Assembly: GCF_000621605.1 (NCBI RefSeq)
Contig: NZ_JHXX01000004.1
Span: forward strand, 186,001 to 250,000
Direction of reading: 5' to 3'
Length of the DNA stretch: 64,000 bases
DNA from: Butyrivibrio sp. MC2021
GTDB lineage: Bacteria; Bacillota; Clostridia; Lachnospirales; Lachnospiraceae
In this document: positions 34,820-43,582 of the stretch, in pieces
Layout: each line of letters opens with the position of its first letter
Numbering within the stretch: position 1 is the stretch's first letter
Made by a program: the position numbers and the translations under genes
Notes under the pieces: generated by a model
What the model saw: the letters and a program-made list of their open reading frames with translations, nothing else
What the model was told of the DNA's origin: nothing
Database searches by the model: none

Positions 34820-35712
34820 ACATGCAGATGCTTTCTTACAGTAATGAAACTTCCGAAAAATCCGATGCCGATACCGATGATCAGTGAGATCGGTGTAAGG
34901 TTGGCAAAGATGCCGTTAACAGGCAGGAAGTTCAGCAATGTGCTCAGCATGGTAAATCTGGAGATAACGTATTCTATGGCGTGAATATATACAAAATAAA
35001 TGATCACCAGAGGGATCAGGGATCCGATGATACCGATAAGGATACCCTCAACCACGAAGGGGGCTCTGACAAAAAAGTCAGTGGCGCCGATATACTTCAT
35101 GATGTTGATCTCATCTTTTCTCACAGAAATACCCATGGTTACGGTGTTGCTGATAAGGAAAATCGAAACCAGCAAAAGAATAAGGATGATTCCTGCAGAA
35201 ACATAGGCGATCAGCTTGTTGACACCGCTAAGGGTTGTGGCTGTGACCTCGGAACGGTTGACCTCACGGACCACGGTGATGGACTCGATGTAGGTAACCA
35301 GGGCCTGCTGCATGGATACGTCGTTCAGGTAGATCTGAAGGTTGGCTGAATCTGCCAGGGGGTTCTCAGTGAAGCCGTCGGCGTACTCACCAAGGTATTC
35401 CTCCTTGAAGCCCTCCCAGGCTGCATCGGCGGATACATACTCAATCTCTCTTACTTCAGATCTTTTTTCCAGGTCGCTCTTAACCGCAAGGATCTGGTCC
35501 TCGCTGGTTCCCTCGTTGAAGAAGACAGTTACGGATACGCCCTCCTCAGCAGTCTTGACCACGTTCTGGAAATTGGTAATGATTGCGTAAAACATTCCGA
35601 AAAGGAAAAGGCAGGCACTGATGGTGGCCACAGAAGCCAGTGTGTACCATTTATTCCTTCCCAGATTCTTGAAACCTTGTCCTATGGTGTAAAAGAAGCT
35701 ACTAATCCTCAT
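34816..35712 (-). CDS. ftsX: Cell division ABC transporter-like permease FtsX
   Basis: The product has 298 residues: one membrane helix at 20-48, a large external domain (50-165) and three more helices near 172-195, 218-245 and 265-290, the classic FtsX layout. It transmits ATP-driven conformational change from FtsE to an external peptidoglycan hydrolase. It overlaps ftsE by 11 bases and the M23 gene by 4, so all three are translationally coupled. Confidence 0.96.
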   Translation of the reverse strand: MRISSFFYTIGQGFKNLGRNKWYTLASVATISACLFLFGMFYAIITNFQNVVKTAEEGVSVTVFFNEGTSEDQILAVKSDLEKRSEVREIEYVSADAAWEGFKEEYLGEYADGFTENPLADSANLQIYLNDVSMQQALVTYIESITVVREVNRSEVTATTLSGVNKLIAYVSAGIILILLLVSIFLISNTVTMGISVRKDEINIMKYIGATDFFVRAPFVVEGILIGIIGSLIPLVIIYFVYIHAIEYVISRFTMLSTLLNFLPVNGIFANLTPISLIIGIGIGFFGSFITVRKHLHV

Positions 35713-36442
35713 CGATGTACATACCCTCTTCCTCGTCCTCTATGATGACGCCTTTCTTCATGGTGATAACTCTCTTTTTCATGGCATTAACGATCTCTCT
35801 GTTGTGGGTAACCACAATGACTGTAGTGCCATTTTCGTTTATCTGCTCCATGAGCTTCATGATTTCCCAGGAATTGTTGGGGTCAAGGTTTCCTGTGGGC
35901 TCGTCTGCCAAAAGGATCGCAGGCTTATTAACCAGAGCTCTTGCCAGGGCAACTCTCTGCTGCTCACCACCGGATAACTGACTTATTTTATTTTTGTACT
36001 TGCCGGCAAGGTTCACCGTTGCCAGTATTGATGGGACATTTCTCTTGATCTGACTGCCCGGAACCTGAACGATCCTCTGGGCAAAAGCTACGTTTTCGTA
36101 GACATTTCTGTCCTTGAGAAGACGGAAGTCCTGGAACACAATGCCGAGATTCCTTCTGAATTTGGGAATCTTCCTGTGTTTGATCCTCCTGAGATTGTAG
36201 CCGAGAACTGTGATCTCTCCGTCGGTAGGCACAAGCTCACGAAGAAGGAGCTTGATCAGTGTGGATTTACCTGATCCGCTGTCGCCTACTATAAAAACAA
36301 ATTCACCCCTCTTGATATGAAGGGTGACTCCGTTTAAGGCAGGGGCGCCCGTAGAATAAGATTTGGTCACGTTTTCAAGCGTGATAACCTCATCCTCGGG
36401 TATCTGCCTGGTATTCTTTCTTTTCCTATACGTTCTTTCCAT
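35702..36442 (-). CDS. ftsE: Cell division ATP-binding protein FtsE
   Basis: The 246-residue ABC ATPase has Walker A G-D-S-G-S-G-K-S-T, signature Q-L-S-G-G-E-Q-Q-R and Walker B I-L-L-A-D-E-P-T-G-N-L-D, the FtsE/LolD type. A basic N-terminal extension (R-T-Y-R-K-R-K-N-T-R) of about 18 residues and an acidic tail (E-D-E-E-E-G) flank the domain. GGGGGAG lies four bases before the ATG at 36442. It powers FtsX at the membrane. Confidence 0.97.
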   Translation of the reverse strand: MERTYRKRKNTRQIPEDEVITLENVTKSYSTGAPALNGVTLHIKRGEFVFIVGDSGSGKSTLIKLLLRELVPTDGEITVLGYNLRRIKHRKIPKFRRNLGIVFQDFRLLKDRNVYENVAFAQRIVQVPGSQIKRNVPSILATVNLAGKYKNKISQLSGGEQQRVALARALVNKPAILLADEPTGNLDPNNSWEIMKLMEQINENGTTVIVVTHNREIVNAMKKRVITMKKGVIIEDEEEGMYIDED

Positions 36443-36551
36443 AAATCTCCCCCGTTGTGATAAACACTGCCATGTGTCTCACAAGAATATTTCCTTTCAT
36501 AACCTCCGCCGCTTCGCTACATCTAATAATGATACGCGGCCTGACAATTTC

Positions 36552-37634
36552 TTAGGTGAATCTCTCCATGTACTTCATGTATCTGACAACCATCAGAGCG
36601 ATCTTGAAGGTGATGGCATCATCGAACACTCTCAGGTCAAGGCCTGTGCTCTTCTGAAGCTTGTCCAGTCTGTAAACAAGAGTGTTTCTGTGGATGAAGA
36701 GCTGTCTCGAAGTCTCTGAAACGTTAAGGCTGTTCTCAAAGAACTTGTCGATGGTGGTAAGAGTCTCCTGGTCGAAATCATCAGGGTTTCTGCCCCCGAA
36801 AATTTCCTTGATAAACATCTTGCAAAGAGGGATCGGCAACTGGTAGATAAGTCTGCCTATGCCCAGCTCACTGTAGCAGATAACCTTCCGTTCATCGAAG
36901 AATATCTTGCCTACATCAAGGGCCATCTTGGCCTCCTTGAAGGAGCGGCTGACCTCCTTGATCTCGCCAACTACGGTACCGTAGGCGATCCGCACTCCCG
37001 TAAGTCCTTCCTTCTCAAGCAATGCCAGCATCTCCTCTGCGGCCTTGCTGATGTCGCCGGACTTGCCGAAGTCGCTTACGTCCTTGACCACTATGACGTT
37101 GTCCTCATCAACCTCGGTGACGAAGTCATTGCCGTTGCCGAAATGGGTTCTGGTGAGCTCCAGTGCGTTGTTGTCCCGTCCGTTCTCGGACTCGATTATC
37201 ATGGCAACACGCTTGGCATCGGTCTGTATGTGCAGCTTTTTGGCTCTGCTGTAGATATCAACCAAAAGCAGGTTGTCCAGAAGCAGGTTCTTGATGAAGT
37301 TGTCCTTGTCGAATCTCTCCTTGTAAGCCACTAAAAGGCTCTGGATCTGATACGCGATCATCTTGCCCAGCATGTAGGTGTTCTCACCGCTGCCGGTGCA
37401 GATGAGTATATATTCAAGCTGCTGCTCATCATAGATCTTGAAATACTGGTATCCTTGAATTTCCTGGGAATCGGCAGGTGATGAGACAAAGTCTCGGGCC
37501 ACTGCGGAAACATTTCCCATATCTGTTGAGGTGCATGCAACTTCCTTGCCGTCAAGATCTAATACGCAAAGGTCCACATGCGCAATGGTCTTAAGTCCAT
37601 CAATGGTATTCTGGAGAATCTGATTGGAAATCAT
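36552..37634 (-). CDS. CdaR/PucR-type transcription regulator
   Basis: The product has 360 residues. The C-terminal 60 residues are the HTH_30 (PucR/CdaR) helix-turn-helix, with L-N-V-S-E-T-S-R-Q-L-F-I-H-R-N-T-L-V-Y-R-L-D-K-L. The first about 130 residues resemble the sugar-diacid-recognition-type sensor domain, and a GGDEF-like CdaR middle domain lies between. The name collides with, but is unrelated to, the YbbR CdaR at 12234. The ligand is unknown. It precedes ftsE by 109 bases on the same strand, but whether it controls it is not shown. Confidence 0.85.
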   Translation of the reverse strand: MISNQILQNTIDGLKTIAHVDLCVLDLDGKEVACTSTDMGNVSAVARDFVSSPADSQEIQGYQYFKIYDEQQLEYILICTGSGENTYMLGKMIAYQIQSLLVAYKERFDKDNFIKNLLLDNLLLVDIYSRAKKLHIQTDAKRVAMIIESENGRDNNALELTRTHFGNGNDFVTEVDEDNVIVVKDVSDFGKSGDISKAAEEMLALLEKEGLTGVRIAYGTVVGEIKEVSRSFKEAKMALDVGKIFFDERKVICYSELGIGRLIYQLPIPLCKMFIKEIFGGRNPDDFDQETLTTIDKFFENSLNVSETSRQLFIHRNTLVYRLDKLQKSTGLDLRVFDDAITFKIALMVVRYMKYMERFT

Positions 37635-37813
37635 CTTTCACTCTTTCTGTAGTCGCCATAGTACTACTAATTTTAAAAACTATAGCTATTTTAATATAAA
37701 TACACAAAAAAATCCACCTTTATCAAGGCCTTTTTTGTTTATTTTTCATTTTTCCTCGTCAAAACTACCAAAAACGAACTGGACTTTTTGGTATCATGGT
37801 TGATTTGCCGATA

Positions 37814-37840
37814 TAAAGTTTTATAAAAATAAGTCGATAT
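37814..37840 (+). promoter_or_regulatory. Sigma-28 (SigD)-type promoter of the yjfB-like gene
   Basis: TAAA (37814-37817), exactly 15 bases, then GTCGATAT (37833-37840), one base from the GCCGATAT consensus. A perfect GCCGATAT also occurs just upstream (37807-37814), with no good -35. Leader length would be about 50 bases. Confidence 0.6.
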
Positions 37841-37896
37841 ATATTTAGATAAGGAATAGTCTGTTCCCGCCCAATGCGGAGTACAAGGAGGTGCTT

Positions 37897-38085
37897 ATGG
37901 ATATTCCTGCTTTATCAATGGCACTTGCTCAGAATCAGATATTGAATGACTTTGGTGTTGCCATGCTCTCAAAGAGCCTGGACAACATGGAAAGTGCAGG
38001 GGCTGCAATGGTGAAAACCATCGATTCCGCTCCGGCACCATCTCTTGATCCAAACCTTGGAAACAATATTGACATCAGAATCTGA
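37897..38085 (+). CDS. YjfB-like putative motility protein
   Basis: The product has 62 residues. M-D-I-P-A-L-S-M-A at the start and N-L-G-N-N-I-D-I-R-I at the end match the YjfB family (PF14070), small proteins whose gene is in the motility sigma factor regulon in B. subtilis. AAGGAGG lies before the ATG at 37897 (a GTG two codons upstream is the ribosome site itself). A sigma-28-like promoter upstream and a strong terminator downstream make this a single-gene unit. Its biochemical role is unknown. Confidence 0.85.
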   Translation: MDIPALSMALAQNQILNDFGVAMLSKSLDNMESAGAAMVKTIDSAPAPSLDPNLGNNIDIRI

Positions 38086-38098
38086 GTAAAAAATCGGA

Positions 38099-38136
38099 AT
38101 GAAGCCGCCAAATTTTAGTTTTGGCGGCTTCATTTT
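38099..38136. terminator. Bidirectional terminator between yjfB-like gene and cvfB
   Basis: A perfect 12-bp stem GAAGCCGCCAAA/TTTGGCGGCTTC (38101-38112 and 38120-38131) is followed by CATTTTG on the plus strand. It ends just before the convergent gene's stop at 38140. Confidence 0.85.
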
Positions 38137-38139
38137 GCG

Positions 38140-38973
38140 TTATTTCTTCTCTATGGAGTTTTCTTTGATTTGTATGAGTCCCTGCTTGAGAAGTCTTCCT
38201 ACGGCTCTCTTGAACTCATTTTTGCTCATGCCGGTCTTTTCACGGATAAGCTCCGGGGATGCCTTGTCGGTAAAAGGGATCTTGCCTCCCTGCTTGTCCA
38301 TCATGGCCATGAGCTTGTCTGCGTCGGTGTCCATCTGAAGGTAAGCCTTTTCACGAAGGCTGAGGTTCAGACGGCCGTCCTCTTTTACGGAAACGACTCT
38401 TGCCTGGATGCTGTCACCGATCTGGATATTGCCGTAGAGCTCTTTCTTAGGGATAAGAGCTGAGTAGATGTCGTCAACGGCAACGAAGGCGCCGAAGTTA
38501 TCGCTCATCTCGTATACGGTGCCCATAACCTTGTCATCCTTGCCGTAGGGGCTCTCATTTTTGAGATAAGGATAAACGTTCATGGTGACACAGAGGCGGC
38601 TGCTCTTGTCGGTATAAAGAGCGCAGAGAACATCATCTCCCTTGTGGACCTTTCTGGTCTGCTCCCTGAAGGGTAAAAGTACGTCCTTTTCCAGGCCCCA
38701 GTCCATGAAAGCACCGATCTTGCCGGTGTCCTTGACCCTGAGGACTCTCACATCACCAAGCATGATCTTGGGCTGGGTGGTGGTGGCGATAAGCCTGTCG
38801 TCAGAATCCTTGTAAATAAAAACTTCTATCTCTGAGCCAACCTTTGCATCGGCAGGAACCTGCTTTCTGGGAAGGAGAACTCTGTCTGCCTCCTTGCCGG
38901 GCTCTGCCAGGTAAACTCCGAAGTCTACTGTCTTAACTACTGTAAGTGTCTGTTTTGTTCCGATTAGAATCAT
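38140..38973 (-). CDS. cvfB: S1-domain RNA-binding protein, CvfB-like
   Basis: The product has about 277 residues. Three S1-like OB folds are suggested (about 1-60, 70-130 and 140-210), with repeated F-G-V/A-F-V and G-D-x-I/V patterns, then a winged-helix C-terminus (E-K-T-G-M-S-K-N-E-F-K-R-A-V-G-R-L). This is the CvfB/YitL layout, a post-transcriptional regulator of virulence factors in staphylococci. The start is ATG 38973, behind AAAGGACGGAAG; an upstream ATG 21 codons earlier lacks one. Convergent with the yjfB-like gene. Confidence 0.9.
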   Translation of the reverse strand: MILIGTKQTLTVVKTVDFGVYLAEPGKEADRVLLPRKQVPADAKVGSEIEVFIYKDSDDRLIATTTQPKIMLGDVRVLRVKDTGKIGAFMDWGLEKDVLLPFREQTRKVHKGDDVLCALYTDKSSRLCVTMNVYPYLKNESPYGKDDKVMGTVYEMSDNFGAFVAVDDIYSALIPKKELYGNIQIGDSIQARVVSVKEDGRLNLSLREKAYLQMDTDADKLMAMMDKQGGKIPFTDKASPELIREKTGMSKNEFKRAVGRLLKQGLIQIKENSIEKK

Positions 38974-39078
38974 TGTCTTCCGTCCTTTCGTTGGTAGCAT
39001 GTCCCCATACATGCTGTTAGTTGTTGCTTTTTTCAATTATATCTTAATGATTTCCCGTTGTTTTTTCAACGAGTTTGA

Positions 39079-39807
39079 TCAATTAGATTTGAGCTCTACT
39101 ATGGAGTAGGGTTTGCCCTCTGCATTGTTGAGACTGATGGTGTAAACCGGTGCATCCTTGTCCCCGCTGATGACCATTACAGGGCAGATTATATCCCCAA
39201 GCCTTGCCTGCATGCGGTATTCGGCTCTCATGGAGGCGATGGCCATGTTCTTATCCGGGAGGCAGTCCTTGGCCATTCTGATGTACTGGCCGTTGTTGAC
39301 GTGGTCGTTGGTGTCGAGATGGTAAGTCTTGACGGTTATCTCCTCAAAGGTTCTTGTCTCTCCCTCAGAAGGAACTGCAATCTTGCGGTCTGCGTAGTTC
39401 ATGGGGAGCTTCTCTCCGGTTGGATATGCCTCGATCATCTCCTTGGTAACTCTTGAAGGAATCTTTTTCTCAAAGTCAAAAAGTGTCCAGATGGAGTTGG
39501 CCACTGCAAGGCGCTGGCCGTCCTTGGTATCCATGAAGAAGTTTCTGAAGCCGAACATGCCCTTGATCTCATAGGGAATAGTGCCAATTACCACTTCTTC
39601 CCCAAGCTTTGGAAATCTCGCAACCTCAATCTGCCAGCAATTAAGCACCCAGGCAATATGTCTCTCCTTGAGATACGCCATGTTAGCAGGCCCATCCTCA
39701 GTCTGGAAGGTTGAGCAATCCTGGAAGTAATTGATGAGGGACTCTAATGTTAGGAGGCCGTTTTTGTCTACTTCGCTGTATCTGATACGAGAATTGAATG
39801 AATACAT
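39079..39807 (-). CDS. Acyl-ACP thioesterase
   Basis: The product has 242 residues in two hot-dog folds. The second carries L-D-T-N-D-H-V-N-N-G-Q-Y, holding the Asp/Asn/His residues expected of FatA/FatB-like enzymes. It releases free fatty acid from acyl-ACP in the cytoplasm. The length suits the bacterial single-gene family (PF01643). AGAAAGG precedes the ATG. The gene follows tRNA-Gln and its terminator by about 100 GC-rich bases, with no obvious promoter of its own. Confidence 0.92.
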   Translation of the reverse strand: MYSFNSRIRYSEVDKNGLLTLESLINYFQDCSTFQTEDGPANMAYLKERHIAWVLNCWQIEVARFPKLGEEVVIGTIPYEIKGMFGFRNFFMDTKDGQRLAVANSIWTLFDFEKKIPSRVTKEMIEAYPTGEKLPMNYADRKIAVPSEGETRTFEEITVKTYHLDTNDHVNNGQYIRMAKDCLPDKNMAIASMRAEYRMQARLGDIICPVMVISGDKDAPVYTISLNNAEGKPYSIVELKSN

Positions 39808-39903
39808 GGCTGTGCCTTTCTGGGTATTGGCTACCCGGATGTATCTTGGCGGTTCACGGTGCAGCCTCGAGCCGGAACTCCATCGCCCTCCACACCTCCG
39901 GGC
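39808..39903 (-). promoter_or_regulatory. GC-rich, possibly structured leader of the thioesterase gene
   Basis: This spacer is unusually GC-rich for an intergenic stretch here. CCCGGA and TCCGGG (39834-39839 and 39897-39902) can close a domain of about 70 bases, extended by TGT/ACA, and GGGTA/TACCC makes a small hairpin near the gene. No sigma-A hexamers are apparent. Confidence 0.35.
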
Positions 39904-39905
39904 AG

Positions 39906-39940
39906 TAAAAAAGCGAGATTGAAAGAATCCAATCTCGCTT
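39906..39940 (-). terminator. Terminator after tRNA-Gln
   Basis: A perfect 11-bp stem (39911-39921 with 39930-39940) is followed on the minus strand by TTTTTT. It begins 7 bases past the tRNA 3' end. Confidence 0.85.
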
Positions 39941-39946
39941 GAAGAG

Positions 39947-40019
39947 CTGGGCTAGTAGGATTCGAACCTACGTAATGACGGAGTCAGAGTCCGTTGCCTT
40001 ACCGCTTGGCGATAGCCCA
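39947..40019 (-). tRNA. tRNA-Gln, anticodon CTG
   Basis: The cloverleaf is complete: acceptor TGGGCTA/TAGCCCA, D-arm with AAGCGGTAAGG, anticodon stem ACGGA/TCCGT around CTCTGAC, so the anticodon is CTG reading CAG. The T-arm holds GGTTCGAATCC. The discriminator is G and CCA is not encoded. The length is 73 bases. Confidence 0.95.
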
Positions 40020-40032
40020 CCGACAAGATTGT

Positions 40033-40061
40033 ATTATACGCACCTCTTTCATTAATTGCAA
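40033..40061 (-). promoter_or_regulatory. Promoter of tRNA-Gln
   Basis: TTGCAA (40061 to 40056), 17 bases, then perfect TATAAT (40038 to 40033), 14 bases before the tRNA 5' end. Confidence 0.8.
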
Positions 40062-40112
40062 GTACTTTTTTCAAAAATTTTCAATTTTTTTATATTCAAA
40101 TTATTAGTTTCC

Positions 40113-40154
40113 AAAAACCGTGGGACAGCAAGGCTTCTCCCCGCTGTCCCACGA
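40113..40154 (-). terminator. Terminator after glnN
   Basis: A perfect 11-bp stem CGTGGGACAGC/GCTGTCCCACG (40119-40129 and 40143-40153, 13-base loop) is followed on the minus strand by GTTTTTGG, about 20 bases past the glnN stop. Confidence 0.85.
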
Positions 40155-40172
40155 AAAAGTTTTATAAAAAAT

Positions 40173-42284
40173 TTATCCCTCAAATAAAAGATCTGCATAT
40201 GTAGGGAATGGCCAGTCAGTCTTGGCAACCAGCATCTCAAGAGCATCGGCCGGGGCTCTGAGGTCGTCCATAACAGGGCGAACGTGGTCTTTGTAGTAGA
40301 AGGCCTTCTTTCTCTGATCTGCGATCTTTCCGGCCTTGGCTTCTTCTGCGCCCAGCTTGTCCAGAGCTTTTTTCATCTTGGTGAGGTTGTCCTGGATCTC
40401 TTTGAGTTCCTGAACCTCAACAGATGCATCAACGCCTGCAGCCTTGATCTCATTTACATCCTTGGCAAGGCGTCCTGCGTACTTCATAACCGCAGGAATG
40501 ATCTGCTTGGAAGCCATGTCGATCATGGTGAGAGCCTCGATATTGATGGTCTTGGCATAGTTCTCGAAGATAATCTCCTGTCTTGACTCAAGCTCTGTCT
40601 TGGTGAATACACCGAATCTCTCGAAAAGCTCAATAGCCTTCTTGGAGGTAAGGGTATCGGCAGCCTCGATGGTGGACTTGATATTGGGAAGTCCTCTTCT
40701 CTCAGCCTCTTTTTTCCAATCATCGGAGTATCCGTCGCCGTTGAAGATGATTCTCTGGTGCTTGGTGAGATACTTCTTAACAAGGTCATGTACAGCCATA
40801 TCGAAGTCATCAGCCTTCTCAAGGATATCTGCAGCCTCGCAGAAAGCCTCTGCCACGATGGTATTAAGAGTGGTGTTGGAACTTGCCATGGAATCGGAAG
40901 AACCAACCATTCTGAACTCGAACTTGTTTCCTGTAAATGCAAAGGGTGATGTACGGTTTCTGTCTGTGGCGTCCTTCTCGAACTGAGGAAGGGTTGATAC
41001 GCCGGTCTTGAGCTTGCCGCCCTTCTTGCTGGACCTGGCCTCACCGGTCTCGATGAGCTGTCTTACAACGTCCTCAAGCTGCTCTCCAAGGAAAACAGAG
41101 ATGATGGCCGGAGGTGCCTCGTCGGCTCCAAGTCTGTGGTCGTTACCTACATCGGCAGCGCTCTGCCTCAGGAGATCTGCGTGGGTGTCAACGGCCTTAA
41201 GGATGCAGGCCAGTACAAAAAGGAACTGAACATTCTTATTAGGTGTATCACCGGGATCAAGGAGGTTCACTCCGTCGTCGGTGCAAAGAGACCAGTTGTC
41301 ATGCTTACCTGAGCCATTAACGCCGGCAAAGGGCTTCTCGTGAAGAAGGCATCTCATGTTGTGATGCTCAGCCACGCGCTTCATGGTCTCCATAATGATC
41401 TGATTGTGGTCTACTGCGATATTGGCAGTCTCATAGATGGGTGCAAGCTCATGCTGTCCGGGAGCAACCTCGTTGTGCTGAGTCTTGTCGGGAACTCCGA
41501 GCTTCCAAAGCTCCTTGTTGAGATCCTTCATAAACTCGCCCACGTTCTCACGGATAACTCCGAAGTAGTGATCCTCCATCTCCTGGCCCTTGGGAGGCAT
41601 AGCTCCGAAAAGAGTTCTTCCTGTGAAGATGATGTCCTCACGCTTCATGGACTTGTCCCAGTCGATAAGGAAATATTCCTGCTCAGGGCCTACGGATACG
41701 TTGACCTTGGTAGCACGATCATTTCCGAAAAGTTTTACGATACGAAGAGCCTGCTTATTTACAGCCTCCATTGAACGAAGAAGCGGTGTCTTTTTATCCA
41801 GGGCTTCTCCTGTATATGAACAGAATGCAGTGGGAATGCAAAGAGTAACTCCCGCGCCGGATTCCTTAAGGAAAGCCGGGGAAGTGATATCCCAGGTTGT
41901 ATAACCTCTCGCCTCGAAGGTAGCGCGAAGTCCGCCTGATGGGAAGGAGGACGCATCCGGCTCGCCCTTGATCAGCTCTTTTCCGGAAAAAGATGTGATC
42001 ATCTTTCCGTCCTTGTCGGGACTTCCGATAAAGGCATCATGCTTCTCAGCAGTGATTCCTGTCAGTGGCTGAAACCAGTGTGTGTAGTGTGTGGCACCGT
42101 GCTCAACGGCCCAGTTCTTCATGGCGTTGGCCACCACGTCGGCACTTCCCTTGGAAAGCTCGCCGCCTCCCTCGATTACGCTTACAACTTCTTTGTAAAC
42201 ATTCTTGGGAAGACGTTCTCTCATCTTCTCGATGGTAAAGACGTTCTCACCAAAGATCTCTTCTACGTTAAGTCTCTCTCCCAT
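40173..42284 (-). CDS. glnN: Type III glutamine synthetase
   Basis: The 703-residue cytosolic enzyme joins ammonia and glutamate using ATP. It is the long GSIII form: conserved motifs include [27 protein letters not shown] and N-R-T-S-P-F-A-F. The last about 130 residues form the helical extension special to GSIII. AAAGGGG lies before the ATG at 42284. GSIII is common in rumen and gut Clostridia and Bacteroidetes and is often nitrogen-regulated. It has a putative promoter and its own terminator. Confidence 0.97.
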   Translation of the reverse strand: MGERLNVEEIFGENVFTIEKMRERLPKNVYKEVVSVIEGGGELSKGSADVVANAMKNWAVEHGATHYTHWFQPLTGITAEKHDAFIGSPDKDGKMITSFSGKELIKGEPDASSFPSGGLRATFEARGYTTWDITSPAFLKESGAGVTLCIPTAFCSYTGEALDKKTPLLRSMEAVNKQALRIVKLFGNDRATKVNVSVGPEQEYFLIDWDKSMKREDIIFTGRTLFGAMPPKGQEMEDHYFGVIRENVGEFMKDLNKELWKLGVPDKTQHNEVAPGQHELAPIYETANIAVDHNQIIMETMKRVAEHHNMRCLLHEKPFAGVNGSGKHDNWSLCTDDGVNLLDPGDTPNKNVQFLFVLACILKAVDTHADLLRQSAADVGNDHRLGADEAPPAIISVFLGEQLEDVVRQLIETGEARSSKKGGKLKTGVSTLPQFEKDATDRNRTSPFAFTGNKFEFRMVGSSDSMASSNTTLNTIVAEAFCEAADILEKADDFDMAVHDLVKKYLTKHQRIIFNGDGYSDDWKKEAERRGLPNIKSTIEAADTLTSKKAIELFERFGVFTKTELESRQEIIFENYAKTINIEALTMIDMASKQIIPAVMKYAGRLAKDVNEIKAAGVDASVEVQELKEIQDNLTKMKKALDKLGAEEAKAGKIADQRKKAFYYKDHVRPVMDDLRAPADALEMLVAKTDWPFPTYADLLFEG

Positions 42285-42308
42285 TATGCACCCCTTTGTA
42301 CAAATGAT

Positions 42309-42336
42309 ATTTTAAATTTTCCGTTACAGTGTACAA
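42309..42336 (-). promoter_or_regulatory. Putative promoter of glnN
   Basis: TTGTAC (42336 to 42331), 16 bases, then TAAAAT (42314 to 42309). It fits the 55-base gap between the U32 gene and glnN, but leaves a very short leader. Confidence 0.35.
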
Positions 42337-42339
42337 CAC

Positions 42340-43569
42340 TTACTCTTTGGATTCAATTCGTAAAATGTCATATTTTTCAGCGGGTTCTGAAAGCTCCACA
42401 TAGATAATCTGCTTAGAATGAGGGCAGGACTCCACACTCTCACCCTCTTCGTTGTACATTGCCTTAACGGTAACCTGCACATCGGTGCCGTCGGGCTTCA
42501 TGATCTCGATATGATCTCCGACACAGAACTTGTTTCTCTGCTCTATCTTTGCATAACCTCTGTTATCGATCTCTCCGACGATACCAAGGTATATGTATTC
42601 GTTAACATAGGTGTTGTTATCATAAATCTGAGTCTCTTCACTGGGCTTGCCAAAGTAAAAGCCTGTGGTGAACTGACGGTAGGTACATCTGGAGATCTGG
42701 TCCTTGTACCAGGACATGTTCTCTCTGTACTTCTCCTCGGACTCAAAATAATCGTCGATTGCTTTTCTGTAGGTTCTGGCAACGGTGGCAACATAGAGGG
42801 CTGTCTTCATTCTTCCCTCGATCTTGCAGCTGTCAACGCCGGCATCCACAAGCTCGGGGATGTGGTCTATCATGCACAGATCCTTGGAGTTGAAGATGTA
42901 GGTTCCTCTGTCATTCTCATAGACGGGAAGATACTCTCCGGGGCGCTGCTCCTCCACAACCGCGTACTTCCATCTGCAGGGATGGGTGCAGGCTCCCTTG
43001 TTGGCATCTCTTCCGGTGAAGTAGTTGGAAAGAAGGCATCTTCCGGAGTAGGAGATACACATAGCTCCGTGGATGAAGCACTCCATTTCAAGATCATCCG
43101 GTATTTTTGAAGTGATCTCTTTTATCTCGTTGAGAGAGAGCTCTCTTGCGGCAACAACTCTCTTGGCGCCCAGCTGGTGCCAGAAGTTGTAGGTTTCATA
43201 ATTGGTGTTATTGGCCTGGGTTGATACGTGGATGTCGATCTCAGGGCAGATCCTTCTGGCCTTCATGAAGATTCCGGGATCCGCGATGATGAGGGCGTCG
43301 GGCTTAAGCTCCTTCAGCTCATGAAGGTACTTCTCAACGCCGTCCAGGTCATAGTTGTGGGCAAGGATGTTCACGGTCACATGAACCTTAACTCCGTGCT
43401 CATGGGCAAAAGCGATTCCTTCCTTCATCTCCTCAGGGCTGAAGTTCTTGGCCTTGGCGCGAAGTCCGAAGGCGTCACCGCCGATATAAACTGCGTCAGC
43501 GCCAAAGATAACGGCTGTTTTTAGCACCTCAAGGCTGCTGGCAGGTATAAGTAACTCAGGTTTTTTCAT
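42340..43569 (-). CDS. trhP: U32-family protein, tRNA U34 hydroxylation (TrhP-like)
   Basis: The product has 409 residues and the U32 signature: E-C-F-I-H-G-A-M-C-x-x-x-x-G-x-C near 165-185, then further cysteines (C-T-H-P-C-R; C-K-I-E-G-R) that in this family bind an Fe-S cluster. U32 proteins of the TrhP/YrrO group make 5-hydroxyuridine at the wobble base of tRNA using prephenate. The immediately upstream gene is a TrmR-like methyltransferase that would methylate that hydroxyl, as in the B. subtilis yrrM-yrrN-yrrO cluster, which makes this assignment more likely than peptidase. Confidence 0.88.
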   Translation of the reverse strand: MKKPELLIPASSLEVLKTAVIFGADAVYIGGDAFGLRAKAKNFSPEEMKEGIAFAHEHGVKVHVTVNILAHNYDLDGVEKYLHELKELKPDALIIADPGIFMKARRICPEIDIHVSTQANNTNYETYNFWHQLGAKRVVAARELSLNEIKEITSKIPDDLEMECFIHGAMCISYSGRCLLSNYFTGRDANKGACTHPCRWKYAVVEEQRPGEYLPVYENDRGTYIFNSKDLCMIDHIPELVDAGVDSCKIEGRMKTALYVATVARTYRKAIDDYFESEEKYRENMSWYKDQISRCTYRQFTTGFYFGKPSEETQIYDNNTYVNEYIYLGIVGEIDNRGYAKIEQRNKFCVGDHIEIMKPDGTDVQVTVKAMYNEEGESVESCPHSKQIIYVELSEPAEKYDILRIESKE

Positions 43570-43582
43570 AATAATCTCTCCT

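Noticed and set aside
33653-34984. A 443-codon open frame on the plus strand
   Set aside because: It is antisense to the M23 coiled-coil gene; the Leu/Val/Gly-rich composition is the mirror of the coiled coil.
36443-36530. A 24-codon upstream reading frame overlapping the ftsE start
   Set aside because: The GGAGG is only two bases from its ATG and no conserved peptide is apparent.
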